This document shows positions 45,611-54,966 of a stretch of 64,000 nucleotides of DNA, one piece after another. Each line of letters opens with the position of its first letter. The first letter of the stretch is position 1. This stretch comes from Burkholderia cepacia (GTDB taxonomy: Bacteria > Pseudomonadota > Gammaproteobacteria > Burkholderiales > Burkholderiaceae). The DNA is taken from positions 1,674,001 through 1,738,000 of the forward strand of contig NZ_CP013444.1 of assembly GCF_001718835.1 (NCBI RefSeq). The letters run 5' to 3'. Made by a program: the position numbers and the translations under genes. The notes under the pieces were generated by a model. The model saw only the letters and a list, made by a program, of their open reading frames with translations. It was not told where the DNA came from and did no database searches.

Positions 45611-46120
45611 CTACGCGTCCGCGCGGATCCATTCGGCCCGCAGCATGCCTTCGCCGTCCGGGTAATGCAGCGTCAGCTTGCCGTGGTGGGCGCGCAGCAT
45701 CGCCTTGCCCAGGCGCCGCAGCAGGTGCACGCCGGTGGTGCGGACCGTCAGCGACGCATCGCCGTCGTCGATTTCCATGATCCGCTCGAGCGGATGCTGG
45801 CGGGTTTCGTCATCCGCCTGATGATTGAGGAGCGCGAGAATGTCCGCGCGGCGAGGGTTCAGGTACGCGCCGCTCAGGATCAGTTCGCCGGCCGGCGCAT
45901 GGTCCTCGGTGCGCTTGCAGGCCGGGCACTGCTGCGCCTTTGCGTCGACGGGCGCGTCGTGCCACGTCCAGCGGCCGTCGTCGTAGGATGCGCCGCACGT
46001 GGTGCAACGGGTCGCGGTCTTGAGCCGCTTCGGCGCGTGATAGCTGTCGTCGGTATGCGCGGGCGGCCGCTGGTCGTGCCGCATCGCCGACTGTCCGGGA
46101 GTGGAGTTCGAGTGGTTCAT
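45611..46120 (-). CDS. BCAM0308-type zinc-ribbon protein
   Basis: A 169-residue soluble protein. Two cysteine pairs, TRCTTCGASYDDGRW and QQCPACKRTEDHAP, about 28 residues apart, form a zinc ribbon. The second half (GAYLNPRRADILALLNHQAD, RTTGVHLLRRLGKAMLRAHHGK and LTLHYPDGEGMLRAEW) is conserved in proteins I know from the low-oxygen region of Burkholderia cenocepacia chromosome 2 (BCAM0308). Function unknown; nucleic-acid or ribosome binding is conceivable. It precedes the ftsH paralogue on the same strand with a 40 bp gap. Confidence 0.8.
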   Translation of the reverse strand: MNHSNSTPGQSAMRHDQRPPAHTDDSYHAPKRLKTATRCTTCGASYDDGRWTWHDAPVDAKAQQCPACKRTEDHAPAGELILSGAYLNPRRADILALLNHQADDETRQHPLERIMEIDDGDASLTVRTTGVHLLRRLGKAMLRAHHGKLTLHYPDGEGMLRAEWIRADA

Positions 46121-46481
46121 CGTCGCCTCGTTTCGTCAAATGAATGGGCGCTTGCGCGTTCGCGCGACCCTGCACCGGCCGGCGATCGCGCGCCCTTGAC
46201 CGACTCTGTCGCGCCGCATGCCGCGGTTTCGTCCGCGCGGCCGGCGATGCCGGTCCGCAATTGCATGCAGCTCGTAAATCCAGTCTAGTTCGCGGTCGCG
46301 GGTCACGCGAACGCGGGCGCCGCGGCGCGATTCGTCGGACCTGACCTTTCAACTCCGACCCTCGTCGCGTTATAGTCGCGTTCGTGACATTTTTATGACA
46401 ATGCGGCGCGCCGCGGCGGTTCCGGCGCGCAGCCGTGCATCGAATGACAACATCCATCCGCCCATTCGAGGAACCCACGAC
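46121..46481. other. Divergent intergenic region with Pho-type box
   Basis: These 361 bases separate the BCAM0308-like gene (leftward) and the phosphatase gene (rightward). The right part, 46360-46410, is AT-richer and contains the Pho-type repeat listed separately. No gene is supported. Confidence 0.5.
46384..46401 (-). promoter_or_regulatory. Pho-type box
   Basis: Read on the minus strand the bases are TTGTCAT, AAAA, ATGTCAC: two seven-base direct repeats separated by four A/T bases, the PhoB box pattern CTGTCAT-N4-CTGTCAT. It ends 80 bases before the likely start of an acid-phosphatase-family gene. The repeats run against the gene's direction, which is less usual. The site also faces the leftward BCAM0308-like gene. 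Confidence 0.55.
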
Positions 46482-48146
46482 GTGAACGACACCCCCGATC
46501 GCCCCGACGACCTTCCCGCCGATCCCGACCGCCGCCGCGTGCTCGGCGGCCTTGCCGCGCTCGGCGCGAGCGTCGCCGGCGTTGCGCTGACCGGCTGCGA
46601 AACCTCGCCGCCGCGCTCGGCCGCCGATCTCCGGCTCGACGAAGCGTTGCGCCAGCGCGTGCGCCACATCGTCGTGATCTATGCGGAAAACCGCAGCTTC
46701 GCGAACCTGTACGGCGATTTCCCGGGCGTGAGCCATCCGCTGAGCGAGGTGCGGCCCGAGCACGCGCAGCAGCTCGATCGCGACGGCAAGACGCCGCTGC
46801 CCGTGCTGCCGAAGATCTGGGGCGGGCTCGTGCCGCAGGCGCAGGAAGTGGACGGCAAGCGCTACGCGATCGCCGAGCGCGACATCGACAAGCTGCCGAA
46901 CGCGCCGTTCCTGATCCGCGACGCGCAGGGCAAGCCGCTGCCGAATGGCGTGATCACGCGCGACCTGTGGCACCGCTTCTACCAGAACCAGATGCAGATC
47001 GCCGGCGGACGCAACGACCAGTTCGCCGCGTGGGCCGATTCGGGCGGCCTCGTCATGGGGCATTACCGCAATTCGGCCGACACGCTGCGGCTGTGGAGCC
47101 TCGCGCGGCAATACACGCTGTGCGACAACTTCTTCATGGCGGCCTTCGGCGGTTCGTGGATGAACCACATGTTCCTGATCTCCGCGCAGCCGCCGCTGTA
47201 TCCGGACGCGCACAAGCATCCGCATGCGGCGAAACTGCTGTCGAAGGTCGAAGGCGACGATCCGGCCGGCACGCGCCTGAAGCTCGCCGACGATTCGCCC
47301 GCGTCCGCGCTCGACGGCCCGCCGAAGTTCGCAGGCGACGGCCCGCTGACGCCGGACGGCTACGGCGTGAACACGATGGCGCCGCCGTACCAGCCGAGCT
47401 ACGTGCCGCCGCCGGACCCGGGCAATGCCGCGTATGCAGACCCGGCCGACCATCGCGTGATGCCGCCGCAGGGTCATGCGACGATCGGCGACCGCCTGTC
47501 GGAAAAGAACATCGACTGGGCGTGGTACAGCGGCGCGTGGCAGTATGCGCTCGAGCATCGCGACACGGGCACCGTGCCCGATTTCCAGTACCACCACCAG
47601 CCGTTCAACTATTTCGCGAACTACGCACCCGGCACCGACGCGCGCAGCAAGCACCTGCGCGACGCCGGGCTCGGCGACGAGCCGTCGACCAACCGCTTCA
47701 TCGCCGACATCGACGCGGGCCGCCTGCCGGCCGTCACGTTCTACAAGCCGCAGGGCAACCTGAACATGCACGCGGGCTACGCGGACATCGAATCGGGCGA
47801 CCGTCACATCGCGACCGTGATCGACCATATCCGGCGCGGGCCGCAATGGGACCACACCGTGATCGTGATGACGCACGACGAGAACGGCGGCTGGTGGGAT
47901 CACGTCGCGCCGCCGGTGGGCGACCGCTGGGGCCCCGGTTCACGGATTCCGGCGCTCGTGATCTCGCCGTTCGCGAAGAAGGGTTTCGTCGATCACACGC
48001 TGTACGACACGAACTCGATCCTGCGCTTCATCAGCCGCGTGCACGGGCTCGCGCCGCTCGACGGCGTGGTCGCGCGCAACCAGGCATTCGCCGCGCGCGG
48101 CGCGACGCCGCCGGGCGATCTCACGAACGCGCTCGACCTCGGCTGA
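46482..48146 (+). CDS. AcpA-type acid phosphatase / phosphoesterase lipoprotein
   Basis: A 554-residue protein probably started by GTG 46482; upstream ATGs at 46395 and 46401 overlap the Pho-type box. The N-terminus has RRRVLGGLAALG with adjacent arginines and a lipobox LTGC, so a Tat- or Sec-exported lipoprotein is expected. The catalytic metal-binding domain shows IVVIYAENRSFANLYGDFPG, CDNFFMAAFGGSWMNHMF, VIVMTHDENGGWWDHVAPP and GSRIPALVISPFAKKGFVDH. This is the phospholipase C/AcpA superfamily; total length matches bacterial AcpA proteins. It probably releases phosphate from organic esters under phosphate limitation. Confidence 0.88.
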   Translation: MNDTPDRPDDLPADPDRRRVLGGLAALGASVAGVALTGCETSPPRSAADLRLDEALRQRVRHIVVIYAENRSFANLYGDFPGVSHPLSEVRPEHAQQLDRDGKTPLPVLPKIWGGLVPQAQEVDGKRYAIAERDIDKLPNAPFLIRDAQGKPLPNGVITRDLWHRFYQNQMQIAGGRNDQFAAWADSGGLVMGHYRNSADTLRLWSLARQYTLCDNFFMAAFGGSWMNHMFLISAQPPLYPDAHKHPHAAKLLSKVEGDDPAGTRLKLADDSPASALDGPPKFAGDGPLTPDGYGVNTMAPPYQPSYVPPPDPGNAAYADPADHRVMPPQGHATIGDRLSEKNIDWAWYSGAWQYALEHRDTGTVPDFQYHHQPFNYFANYAPGTDARSKHLRDAGLGDEPSTNRFIADIDAGRLPAVTFYKPQGNLNMHAGYADIESGDRHIATVIDHIRRGPQWDHTVIVMTHDENGGWWDHVAPPVGDRWGPGSRIPALVISPFAKKGFVDHTLYDTNSILRFISRVHGLAPLDGVVARNQAFAARGATPPGDLTNALDLG

Positions 48147-48170
48147 CGCGCGTGCGCTGACCGCGCGCGC

Positions 48171-48207
48171 AAAAAAATCCCGCGTCGGCACCGGTGGCCG
48201 ACGCGGG
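48171..48207 (-). terminator. Intrinsic terminator of pckG
   Basis: A perfect eleven-base stem CCCGCGTCGGC (48179-48189) and GCCGACGCGGG (48197-48207) with a seven-base loop is followed, in the minus-strand direction, by seven T residues (AAAAAAA at 48171-48177 on the plus strand). It lies about 55 bases beyond the pckG stop. In the plus direction no T tract follows, so it mainly serves pckG. Confidence 0.9.
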
Positions 48208-48261
48208 ACCTTGTCCGCGATTGCGCCGGACGAGCCGGCGCGACGCGCGATGCGCTGTGCG

Positions 48262-50127
<1,866 letters not shown>

Positions 50128-50880
50128 GAGATTGTCTCCAGATTATTGGGCGAGGATGGGGGAGGCGGGGCGAGCCCGCGAGATGGGGAGGATGATCGGG
50201 CGGCAGGTTGCCGCGAACACGGCGCGCAGGACGAATCGCGCGAGCGGTGCGCGTGTCTGGGCCGTGACGCGGGCGAGAGGGCTGGATGTCTCGTTGGAAT
50301 ATGCGAACGCGAGTTTCGCCATACAAGCAACCTGCCGTACAACTCCATGGCGACCAGCATACCATCGCCGACCTCGCGTCGGCATTGCGTTGCAGCAAGG
50401 AAGTCATGCGCCGGCGGGCGGGCACGTGCGTTGCGTGTGCGTAATTTTTACTGGCGCGATTCGTGCGCTGCATTGCCATGCTCGCGGCACAGCCTCGCCC
50501 CGCAAGGGTTGCGCGGATACGGTAAGGCCGGCGTGCGCCGGATGCATGCAACGAGCGCGCCGGCATCTCGAGCACATTCCCGTTTTCGCCAGTGCGGCAA
50601 ACCCTGAATTAGGTTGCGTACACAAACATCTGACCACGGCACGTTACGGCGCAAAAATGCGCGTACGGCAATCGGGAGTAGTACGTGTGCGCGCGTGTCG
50701 TGTGAGCCGCGCGCAGAATCGTTTCCTTTCTCGCAACGTGCTTCGGGTTTCGACTTAGGAATGGCTGAAACGGGACGCTTTTGGAGCGGGGCCTTGCGTC
50801 ATCACGCAAGGGCGTGACGTTAAGTTTCGCGCCCTAGACTGAATGCGTCGTTACGCAGTTTCGTCGCGAAAGGAGTTGCC
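50128..50880. other. Long intergenic region, no gene seen
   Basis: These 753 bases hold the promoter side of pckG and that of the small secreted protein at 50881. Frames present are short and of shadow type. The region 50590-50760 has mixed composition with several TACG/CGTA words. At 50792-50811 there is a perfect inverted repeat CCTTGCGT-CATC-ACGCAAGG, about 70 bases before the small gene, suggestive of an operator or an RNA hairpin in its leader. Confidence 0.45.
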
Positions 50881-51126
50881 ATGAACACGCACGCGATCGC
50901 CGCCGCCCTGGCGGCCGTTTCCGTTTCGGCGCTCGCTCAACCGGGCGCAACGTCATACAGTTCCCCACGCGCCGCGGCGCAGGCCGGAATCGCGCACACG
51001 GCGTCTCGCATGCCGGGCACCCTGCCCTCCACTCACGGTCTCGTGCTCGCGAAGATCGATCAGAACAATACGCCGCCGGACCGCGGTGGCGATCCGGCAG
51101 GCCGCCGCGCGGGTGGCAGATTTTGA
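50881..51126 (+). CDS. Small secreted protein of unknown function
   Basis: An 81-residue product with AAAGGAG before ATG 50881. A short signal peptide MNTHAIAAALAAVSVSALAQ would leave about 60 residues, hydrophilic and ending DRGGDPAGRRAGGRF. No domain is recognised. The strong ribosome-binding site and export signal support a real gene. The palindrome at 50792 may control it. Confidence 0.6.
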   Translation: MNTHAIAAALAAVSVSALAQPGATSYSSPRAAAQAGIAHTASRMPGTLPSTHGLVLAKIDQNNTPPDRGGDPAGRRAGGRF

Positions 51127-51268
51127 ACGTCGCGCGTCGGATCGCGCGTTCTTTTCGTCCTGCTGATCGATTTGAGCGGGGCGATGGCGGCATCGGATTG
51201 CATATTGCAAGGTCGTCATCCCGATGCCGCCGCAGCGCACCGTCGGTCGCGTCCGGCCGCCGGGCCGA

Positions 51269-51505
51269 TCAGCCGCGCCGTCGCCGGTGCACGTCGCGCT
51301 CCTGCTTCAATTGCGGCATCAGTTCCTCGATGTATTGCCGCGCCTGCCCGCGCGTCACGATCTCGCTGAAGCGCTGATGGGCCTTGTCATGGCCGACCAG
51401 CGCCGCATGCGCTTTCTTCAGGATGTGCAGGTACGCGATCAGGCTCGTGCCGTCGCGCAGCGGTTCGTTGTCGCTCGGGTTCTGACGGGCGGCTTCGCGG
51501 GTCAT
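51269..51505 (-). CDS. Small conserved hypothetical protein
   Basis: A 78-residue helical protein from ATG 51505: MTREAARQNPSDNEPLRDGT, LIAYLHILKKAHAALVGHDK and RFSEIVTRGQARQYIEELMP. The charged helices suggest a soluble partner or chaperone. Its ATG overlaps the stop of the phospholipase C-like gene upstream by four bases, so it is translationally coupled and may assist that enzyme. Not recognised otherwise. Confidence 0.65.
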   Translation of the reverse strand: MTREAARQNPSDNEPLRDGTSLIAYLHILKKAHAALVGHDKAHQRFSEIVTRGQARQYIEELMPQLKQERDVHRRRRG

Positions 51506-52749
51506 GATCCGATCCTCGGCGGGCAATCCGCGCGGCAGGTCGACGTGATCAGCGGCAGCAGGTCGTTCGCGAGACGGTCGCGGTCGGTCAGCGGTTGAAG
51601 ACCGAACAGGCGCTCGACGGTCGCGGGCACCGAACTGTGGTCGTACACGGTGTGGTCGACGTGGCCGCGCGCGACCCACGGCGAAATCACGATCGCCGGC
51701 ACCCGCACGCCGTACACGTCGAACCCGAAGCCGCTCGCGTTCAGCGTCGCCGCCGCGCCATCGTTCGGCGGCGGCGCAGCGCCCGGCCTGACCGAATCGT
51801 AGAAGCCGCCGTGCTCGTCGTAGCAGATCACGAGCAGGCTGCTGTTCCACACCGGCGAATTGCGGATCGCGTCATACACGCGCGCGGCGAGCTGGTCGCC
51901 GCCGGCGAGGCCGTCCATCGGATGTTGCGAGCTGCCGTTCTGGTAGGTGCCGTGCACGATGTCGCCGTAACCGGGCTCGATGAACGTATAGCGCGCGGTA
52001 TAGCCCGCCGCGAGATCGGCCTCGAAATGCGCGAGGTCGTCGATGTCGAAGAAGCTGATGCCCTTCAGCGACGCCACCTGCGGCACGTGTCCGAACGGTG
52101 ATCCCGACTGATCCTGGTAGAGCCGGTATCTGCCGTCGCCCAGCGCATCGAAGATCGAGCCTTTCGGGTACGGGAAGCCGCCGACGGTTTCCCAGCCGCC
52201 CATTTCCTCCTTGGTCGGCGAATGATCGAGCCCGGCCGACGACGCACCGTGCAGGAAAAAGCGGTTCGGCCAGGTCGGCCCCGGCATCGATGCGTGCCAC
52301 GCGTCGCACAGCACGAAGGACGTGGCCAGCTGGTACAGCGATGGAGTCTGGGTGCGGGTATCGACCGCCTGCATGATCTTGCCCGCATCGGCCGGCTGCG
52401 GCGGCGTGCCTTCGGAATGCGACGTCGCGTAGTTCGACGCGAAGCCGGAATTGTCGATCGGCGGATACGGCTCGCCCTTCCGGAATTCGACGCCCGTGCC
52501 GCACAGCTGTACGACGACGTCCGTGAACTCATGACCGGGATCGGTGGGCATCTGCGCGGGTGCGCCGCCGCCGAACGGATAGACGTTGCCGGAGTAGGTA
52601 TTGGTGTTCGCGGGTGTGGCGGCAACGATGCCGGCTATGCCCGACAACGCAAACAGATGGTCGAACGACCGGTTCTCCAGCATCAGCACGAATACATGCT
52701 GGATCGGCGACTGGACTGATGTTGATGCGGCCGCTGCGTCTGCACTCAT
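51502..52749 (-). CDS. Phospholipase C / phosphoesterase family protein
   Basis: A 415-residue protein from ATG 52749 with AAGGAGG upstream. The superfamily landmarks are HVFVLMLENRSFDHLFALSG, CDAWHASMPGPTWPNRFFLH, IEPGYGDIVHG, LLVICYDEHGGFYDSVRPG and GVRVPAIVISPWVARGHVDH. It has no obvious signal peptide, unlike classical secreted Burkholderia phospholipases C, and lacks their C-terminal repeats. It may be released by another route or act inside. It shares the catalytic fold with the phosphatase at 46482. Coupled to a small helical protein downstream. Confidence 0.88.
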   Translation of the reverse strand: MSADAAAASTSVQSPIQHVFVLMLENRSFDHLFALSGIAGIVAATPANTNTYSGNVYPFGGGAPAQMPTDPGHEFTDVVVQLCGTGVEFRKGEPYPPIDNSGFASNYATSHSEGTPPQPADAGKIMQAVDTRTQTPSLYQLATSFVLCDAWHASMPGPTWPNRFFLHGASSAGLDHSPTKEEMGGWETVGGFPYPKGSIFDALGDGRYRLYQDQSGSPFGHVPQVASLKGISFFDIDDLAHFEADLAAGYTARYTFIEPGYGDIVHGTYQNGSSQHPMDGLAGGDQLAARVYDAIRNSPVWNSSLLVICYDEHGGFYDSVRPGAAPPPNDGAAATLNASGFGFDVYGVRVPAIVISPWVARGHVDHTVYDHSSVPATVERLFGLQPLTDRDRLANDLLPLITSTCRADCPPRIGS

Positions 52750-52893
52750 GGCGCCTCCTTCCGTCGTTCGAGGGACAGCTGGATTCGCCGGGCTGCGTGG
52801 CCGATCGTTGAAAGTGTTGCAAAGCGTGTCGGTCGCGGAGTGACGACGAGTGTACTGTTCGGCCGGCACTCGCGTAAAGATCAGTCGATTTGC

Positions 52894-52915
52894 CGTCACG
52901 GATTTGACCGTGACG
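52894..52915. repeat. Perfect inverted repeat between infA and the phospholipase-like gene
   Basis: CGTCACGG, six bases, CCGTGACG. It lies about 50 bases after the infA stop and 145 bases before the phospholipase-like start, both on the minus strand. No T tract follows in either direction, so an operator for the downstream gene is as likely as a terminator. Confidence 0.5.
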
Positions 52916-52965
52916 ACGTCGCGACGCGGCGGGCCTCCCCGCCGCATCCGTCCGGCTGCGGCCGA

Positions 52966-53232
52966 TCAGCGGCGCGGCTGCCCGCTGCGGGGCGGCCGGG
53001 CCGGCGAGCGGTCATCCTTGTGCCGGAAATTGATGCGCCCCTTCGTCAGGTCGTAGACCGACAATTCCAGCGTCACGCGGTCGCCCGCGAGAATGCGGAT
53101 ATGGTTCTTGCGCATGCGGCCCGACGCATATGCGCCGACCACCACGCCATTTTCCAGCGTGACGCGGTACTTGCTGTCCGGCAGCACTTCGTCGACGATT
53201 CCGTCCAGTTCCAGCAGTTCTTCTTTTGCCAA
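52966..53232 (-). CDS. infA: Translation initiation factor IF-1
   Basis: An 88-residue S1-fold protein: AKEELLELDGIVDEVLPDSK, YRVTLENGVVVGAYASGRMR and KNHIRILAGDRVTLELSVYD are canonical IF-1. The start is TTG 53232 with GGAGG seven bases upstream; no ATG fits. Compared with the 72-residue ribosomal-operon IF-1 it has a basic C-terminal tail (KDDRSPARPPRSGQPRR). It stands alone and is probably the second IF-1 of Burkholderia. Its position near a cold-shock gene suggests use under stress. Confidence 0.92.
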   Translation of the reverse strand: MAKEELLELDGIVDEVLPDSKYRVTLENGVVVGAYASGRMRKNHIRILAGDRVTLELSVYDLTKGRINFRHKDDRSPARPPRSGQPRR

Positions 53233-53743
53233 ACCAATTCCTCCAGACAAGGTAATTGACCGCAGCAGCAACGGTCCGTCGAGCGCTGTTCCCCTAGCAA
53301 GGGGGGCTCGATGTCGAGCGTATGCGTTCATGCAAACGCGCGGTAAATCCGGCTCATGATCGGAGCCCGACGCGTCGCTACTTGGTGCGATCAGGAAGGC
53401 GGTGCCATGGGTGCCGCCAGGATCAAGGCCGCGCCGGCTTCGGCATGGCCTCTGCGTGCTTGAGTTGCTTCGATTGTCTCGATGCGATGCGACTGACGCT
53501 TCGCGGGGTGTTGCGTTGCGCGTCGTGCGAGCGCGCGATGAATGGAGCGCCTGACGACGGGCGCGTCGCAAAGGTCGGGACGTGCCGTCTCTTTCGCCGG
53601 CGATACGTGTGCGTCCATGAGGCAGGACGCTTGAAAGGGAGGCGATTGCCGTCGTGAATCGACGGTGTCCGCCATGGCGGCAGGTGCCGCGCGAAGCATC
53701 CCTGCTGCACCGGCCCCCTGCAGGCGGCCGCTGCCGATGCGGC
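53233..53743. other. Intergenic region upstream of infA, no gene seen
   Basis: About 510 bases between infA and the cold-shock gene, both on the minus strand. Open frames here are low-quality. It probably holds the infA promoter and leader plus the end of the cold-shock transcript. I see no clear terminator hairpin with T tract. Confidence 0.4.
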
Positions 53744-53947
53744 TTACTGCGGCGTGATGTTCGACGCTTGCAGACCCTTCGGGCCGCGCTTCACTTCGAA
53801 GCTGACCTTCTGGCCTTCGGCCAGGGTCTTGAAGCCCGTGCCGCGAATTTCAGAGAAATGGGCGAACAGGTCATCGCCGCCCTTGTCGGGCGTGATGAAG
53901 CCAAAACCCTTGGTTTCGTTGAACCACTTGACGGTACCGGTATCCAC
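53744..53947 (-). CDS. Cold-shock protein
   Basis: A 67-residue CspA-family protein started by GTG 53947 with AAGGAAG upstream. RNA-binding motifs RNP1 and RNP2 are intact: TGTVKWFNETKGFGFITPD and DDLFAHFSEI, ending VKRGPKGLQASNITPQ. It acts as an RNA chaperone. A good promoter about 130 bases upstream gives a long leader, as in cold-inducible csp genes. Confidence 0.95.
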   Translation of the reverse strand: MDTGTVKWFNETKGFGFITPDKGGDDLFAHFSEIRGTGFKTLAEGQKVSFEVKRGPKGLQASNITPQ

Positions 53948-54084
53948 AAATACTTCCTTAAAACGAATGAATGGTCGTGCCTGTTGACGGCAACGGACAA
54001 AGAATTGAAGAGGGAGAGACCAACGAATGCCGCGGGCAGCGGCCAATGATGAGCAATCGGACTTCTTGAAGACTTCGCTGTCGG

Positions 54085-54113
54085 ACACTACGCGGTACAG
54101 GCCGTTGCGTCAA
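54085..54113 (-). promoter_or_regulatory. Promoter of the cold-shock gene
   Basis: On the minus strand a -35 TTGACG (54113-54108), a 17-base spacer and a -10 TAGTGT (54090-54085) are present. The implied leader of about 130 bases before GTG 53947 resembles cspA mRNAs, whose leader controls stability and translation in the cold. Confidence 0.6.
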
Positions 54114-54202
54114 GTTCTTTCGATGCGATGTGGCGTCGTATGGCGTCGCCAGGCCAGCCGCGGCGGGCGCCGCAAAGACGGGCCGGATCGCTGCGCCGCC
54201 CC

Positions 54203-54619
54203 TTAGTCGAACGGATTCAGCAACCTGACGCCGGTGCGGGCGAAATCCGCGACGTTGCGCGTAACCACGGTGAGATCGTTGATCAGCGCGGTGGCCGCGA
54301 TCAGCTTGTCGAGTTCGTGCGTCGGATCGGGCACGCGCAAATGCCCCCACGTCTGGCTGATCTCGATGTCGACCGGCAGGATGTTCGGTGCATAGTCGGA
54401 CAGGAGCGTCTCCAGCCACGCTTCGAGAGTCGACGCCTGCCGGACGTCGCCGCGATGACGGATCATCTCGACGCCGCGCCGCAGCTCGGACACCGTCACG
54501 ACGGACAGGTAAAGCGGGCTGGCGTCCGCCGCGGCCTGCCGGAAGAACGCCCGCACGCCACGGTTGGTTCGCTTGCCCTTCCTGATTTCACTGATGACGT
54601 TGGTGTCAATCAAATACAC
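54203..54619 (-). CDS. PIN-domain toxin, VapC/FitB type
   Basis: A 138-residue ribonuclease toxin started by GTG 54619, overlapping the antitoxin stop by 14 bases. The PIN-domain acidic residues are in YLIDTNVISEIRKGKRTNRG, SELRRGVEM, LRVPDPTHELDKLIAATALI and NDLTVVTRNVADFARTGVRL. Arrangement and motifs (LIDTNVISE, TRNVADF) match FitB-like VapC proteins, which cleave RNA and are held by a DNA-binding antitoxin. Confidence 0.92.
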   Translation of the reverse strand: MYLIDTNVISEIRKGKRTNRGVRAFFRQAAADASPLYLSVVTVSELRRGVEMIRHRGDVRQASTLEAWLETLLSDYAPNILPVDIEISQTWGHLRVPDPTHELDKLIAATALINDLTVVTRNVADFARTGVRLLNPFD

Positions 54620-54842
54620 GCCTTGCCTCGCCGGAATCCTGCACGCGCTCGAAATCCGCGTCTTCGCCGACATCGGGCATGCTCATCAGCACTTGCGCAA
54701 ATGTCTTTCGCTTCGGCCGGCCGAGCGCATCGGCCAGAATGGCCCGATGTTCGGCCTCGGCACTCCGGCCATTTGCCGCAGCCCGCTCGCGCAGGCTCTG
54801 AACGATATTGTCATCCACGTTACGCACCAGTAGATTTGCCAT
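54606..54842 (-). CDS. FitA/VapB-type ribbon-helix-helix antitoxin
   Basis: A 78-residue antitoxin from ATG 54842 with GGAGGG upstream. The N-terminal ribbon-helix-helix reads MANLLVRNVDDNIVQSLRER and AAANGRSAEAEHRAILADAL, the Arc-type fold of FitA. The C-terminus (QVLMSMPDVGEDADFERVQD) would wrap the toxin. It precedes and overlaps the PIN-domain toxin gene and should repress the operon through the palindrome upstream. Confidence 0.9.
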   Translation of the reverse strand: MANLLVRNVDDNIVQSLRERAAANGRSAEAEHRAILADALGRPKRKTFAQVLMSMPDVGEDADFERVQDSGEARRVFD

Positions 54843-54862
54843 ACATCCCTCCAGTCAGATTT

Positions 54863-54877
54863 GCTATCAATGATAGC
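54863..54877. promoter_or_regulatory. Operator of the FitAB-like operon
   Basis: GCTATCA-A-TGATAGC is a perfect palindrome with seven-base arms located 21 bases upstream of the antitoxin ATG. It overlaps a possible minus-strand -10 (TATCAT). FitA-type antitoxins bind such repeats. Confidence 0.65.
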
Positions 54878-54966
54878 GTCTCGTCAGCAGGATGCAAGCA
54901 TTGATATCATCGCAATCCCCAAACCGGATTGCCCCGGTCGGCGCCCGATGCAAGGCAGTCGGCCAT

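Noticed and set aside
45810..47903. 697-codon minus-strand open frame
   Set aside because: Covers the phosphatase antisense and reads through the BCAM0308-like gene in the wrong frame; no recognisable domain.
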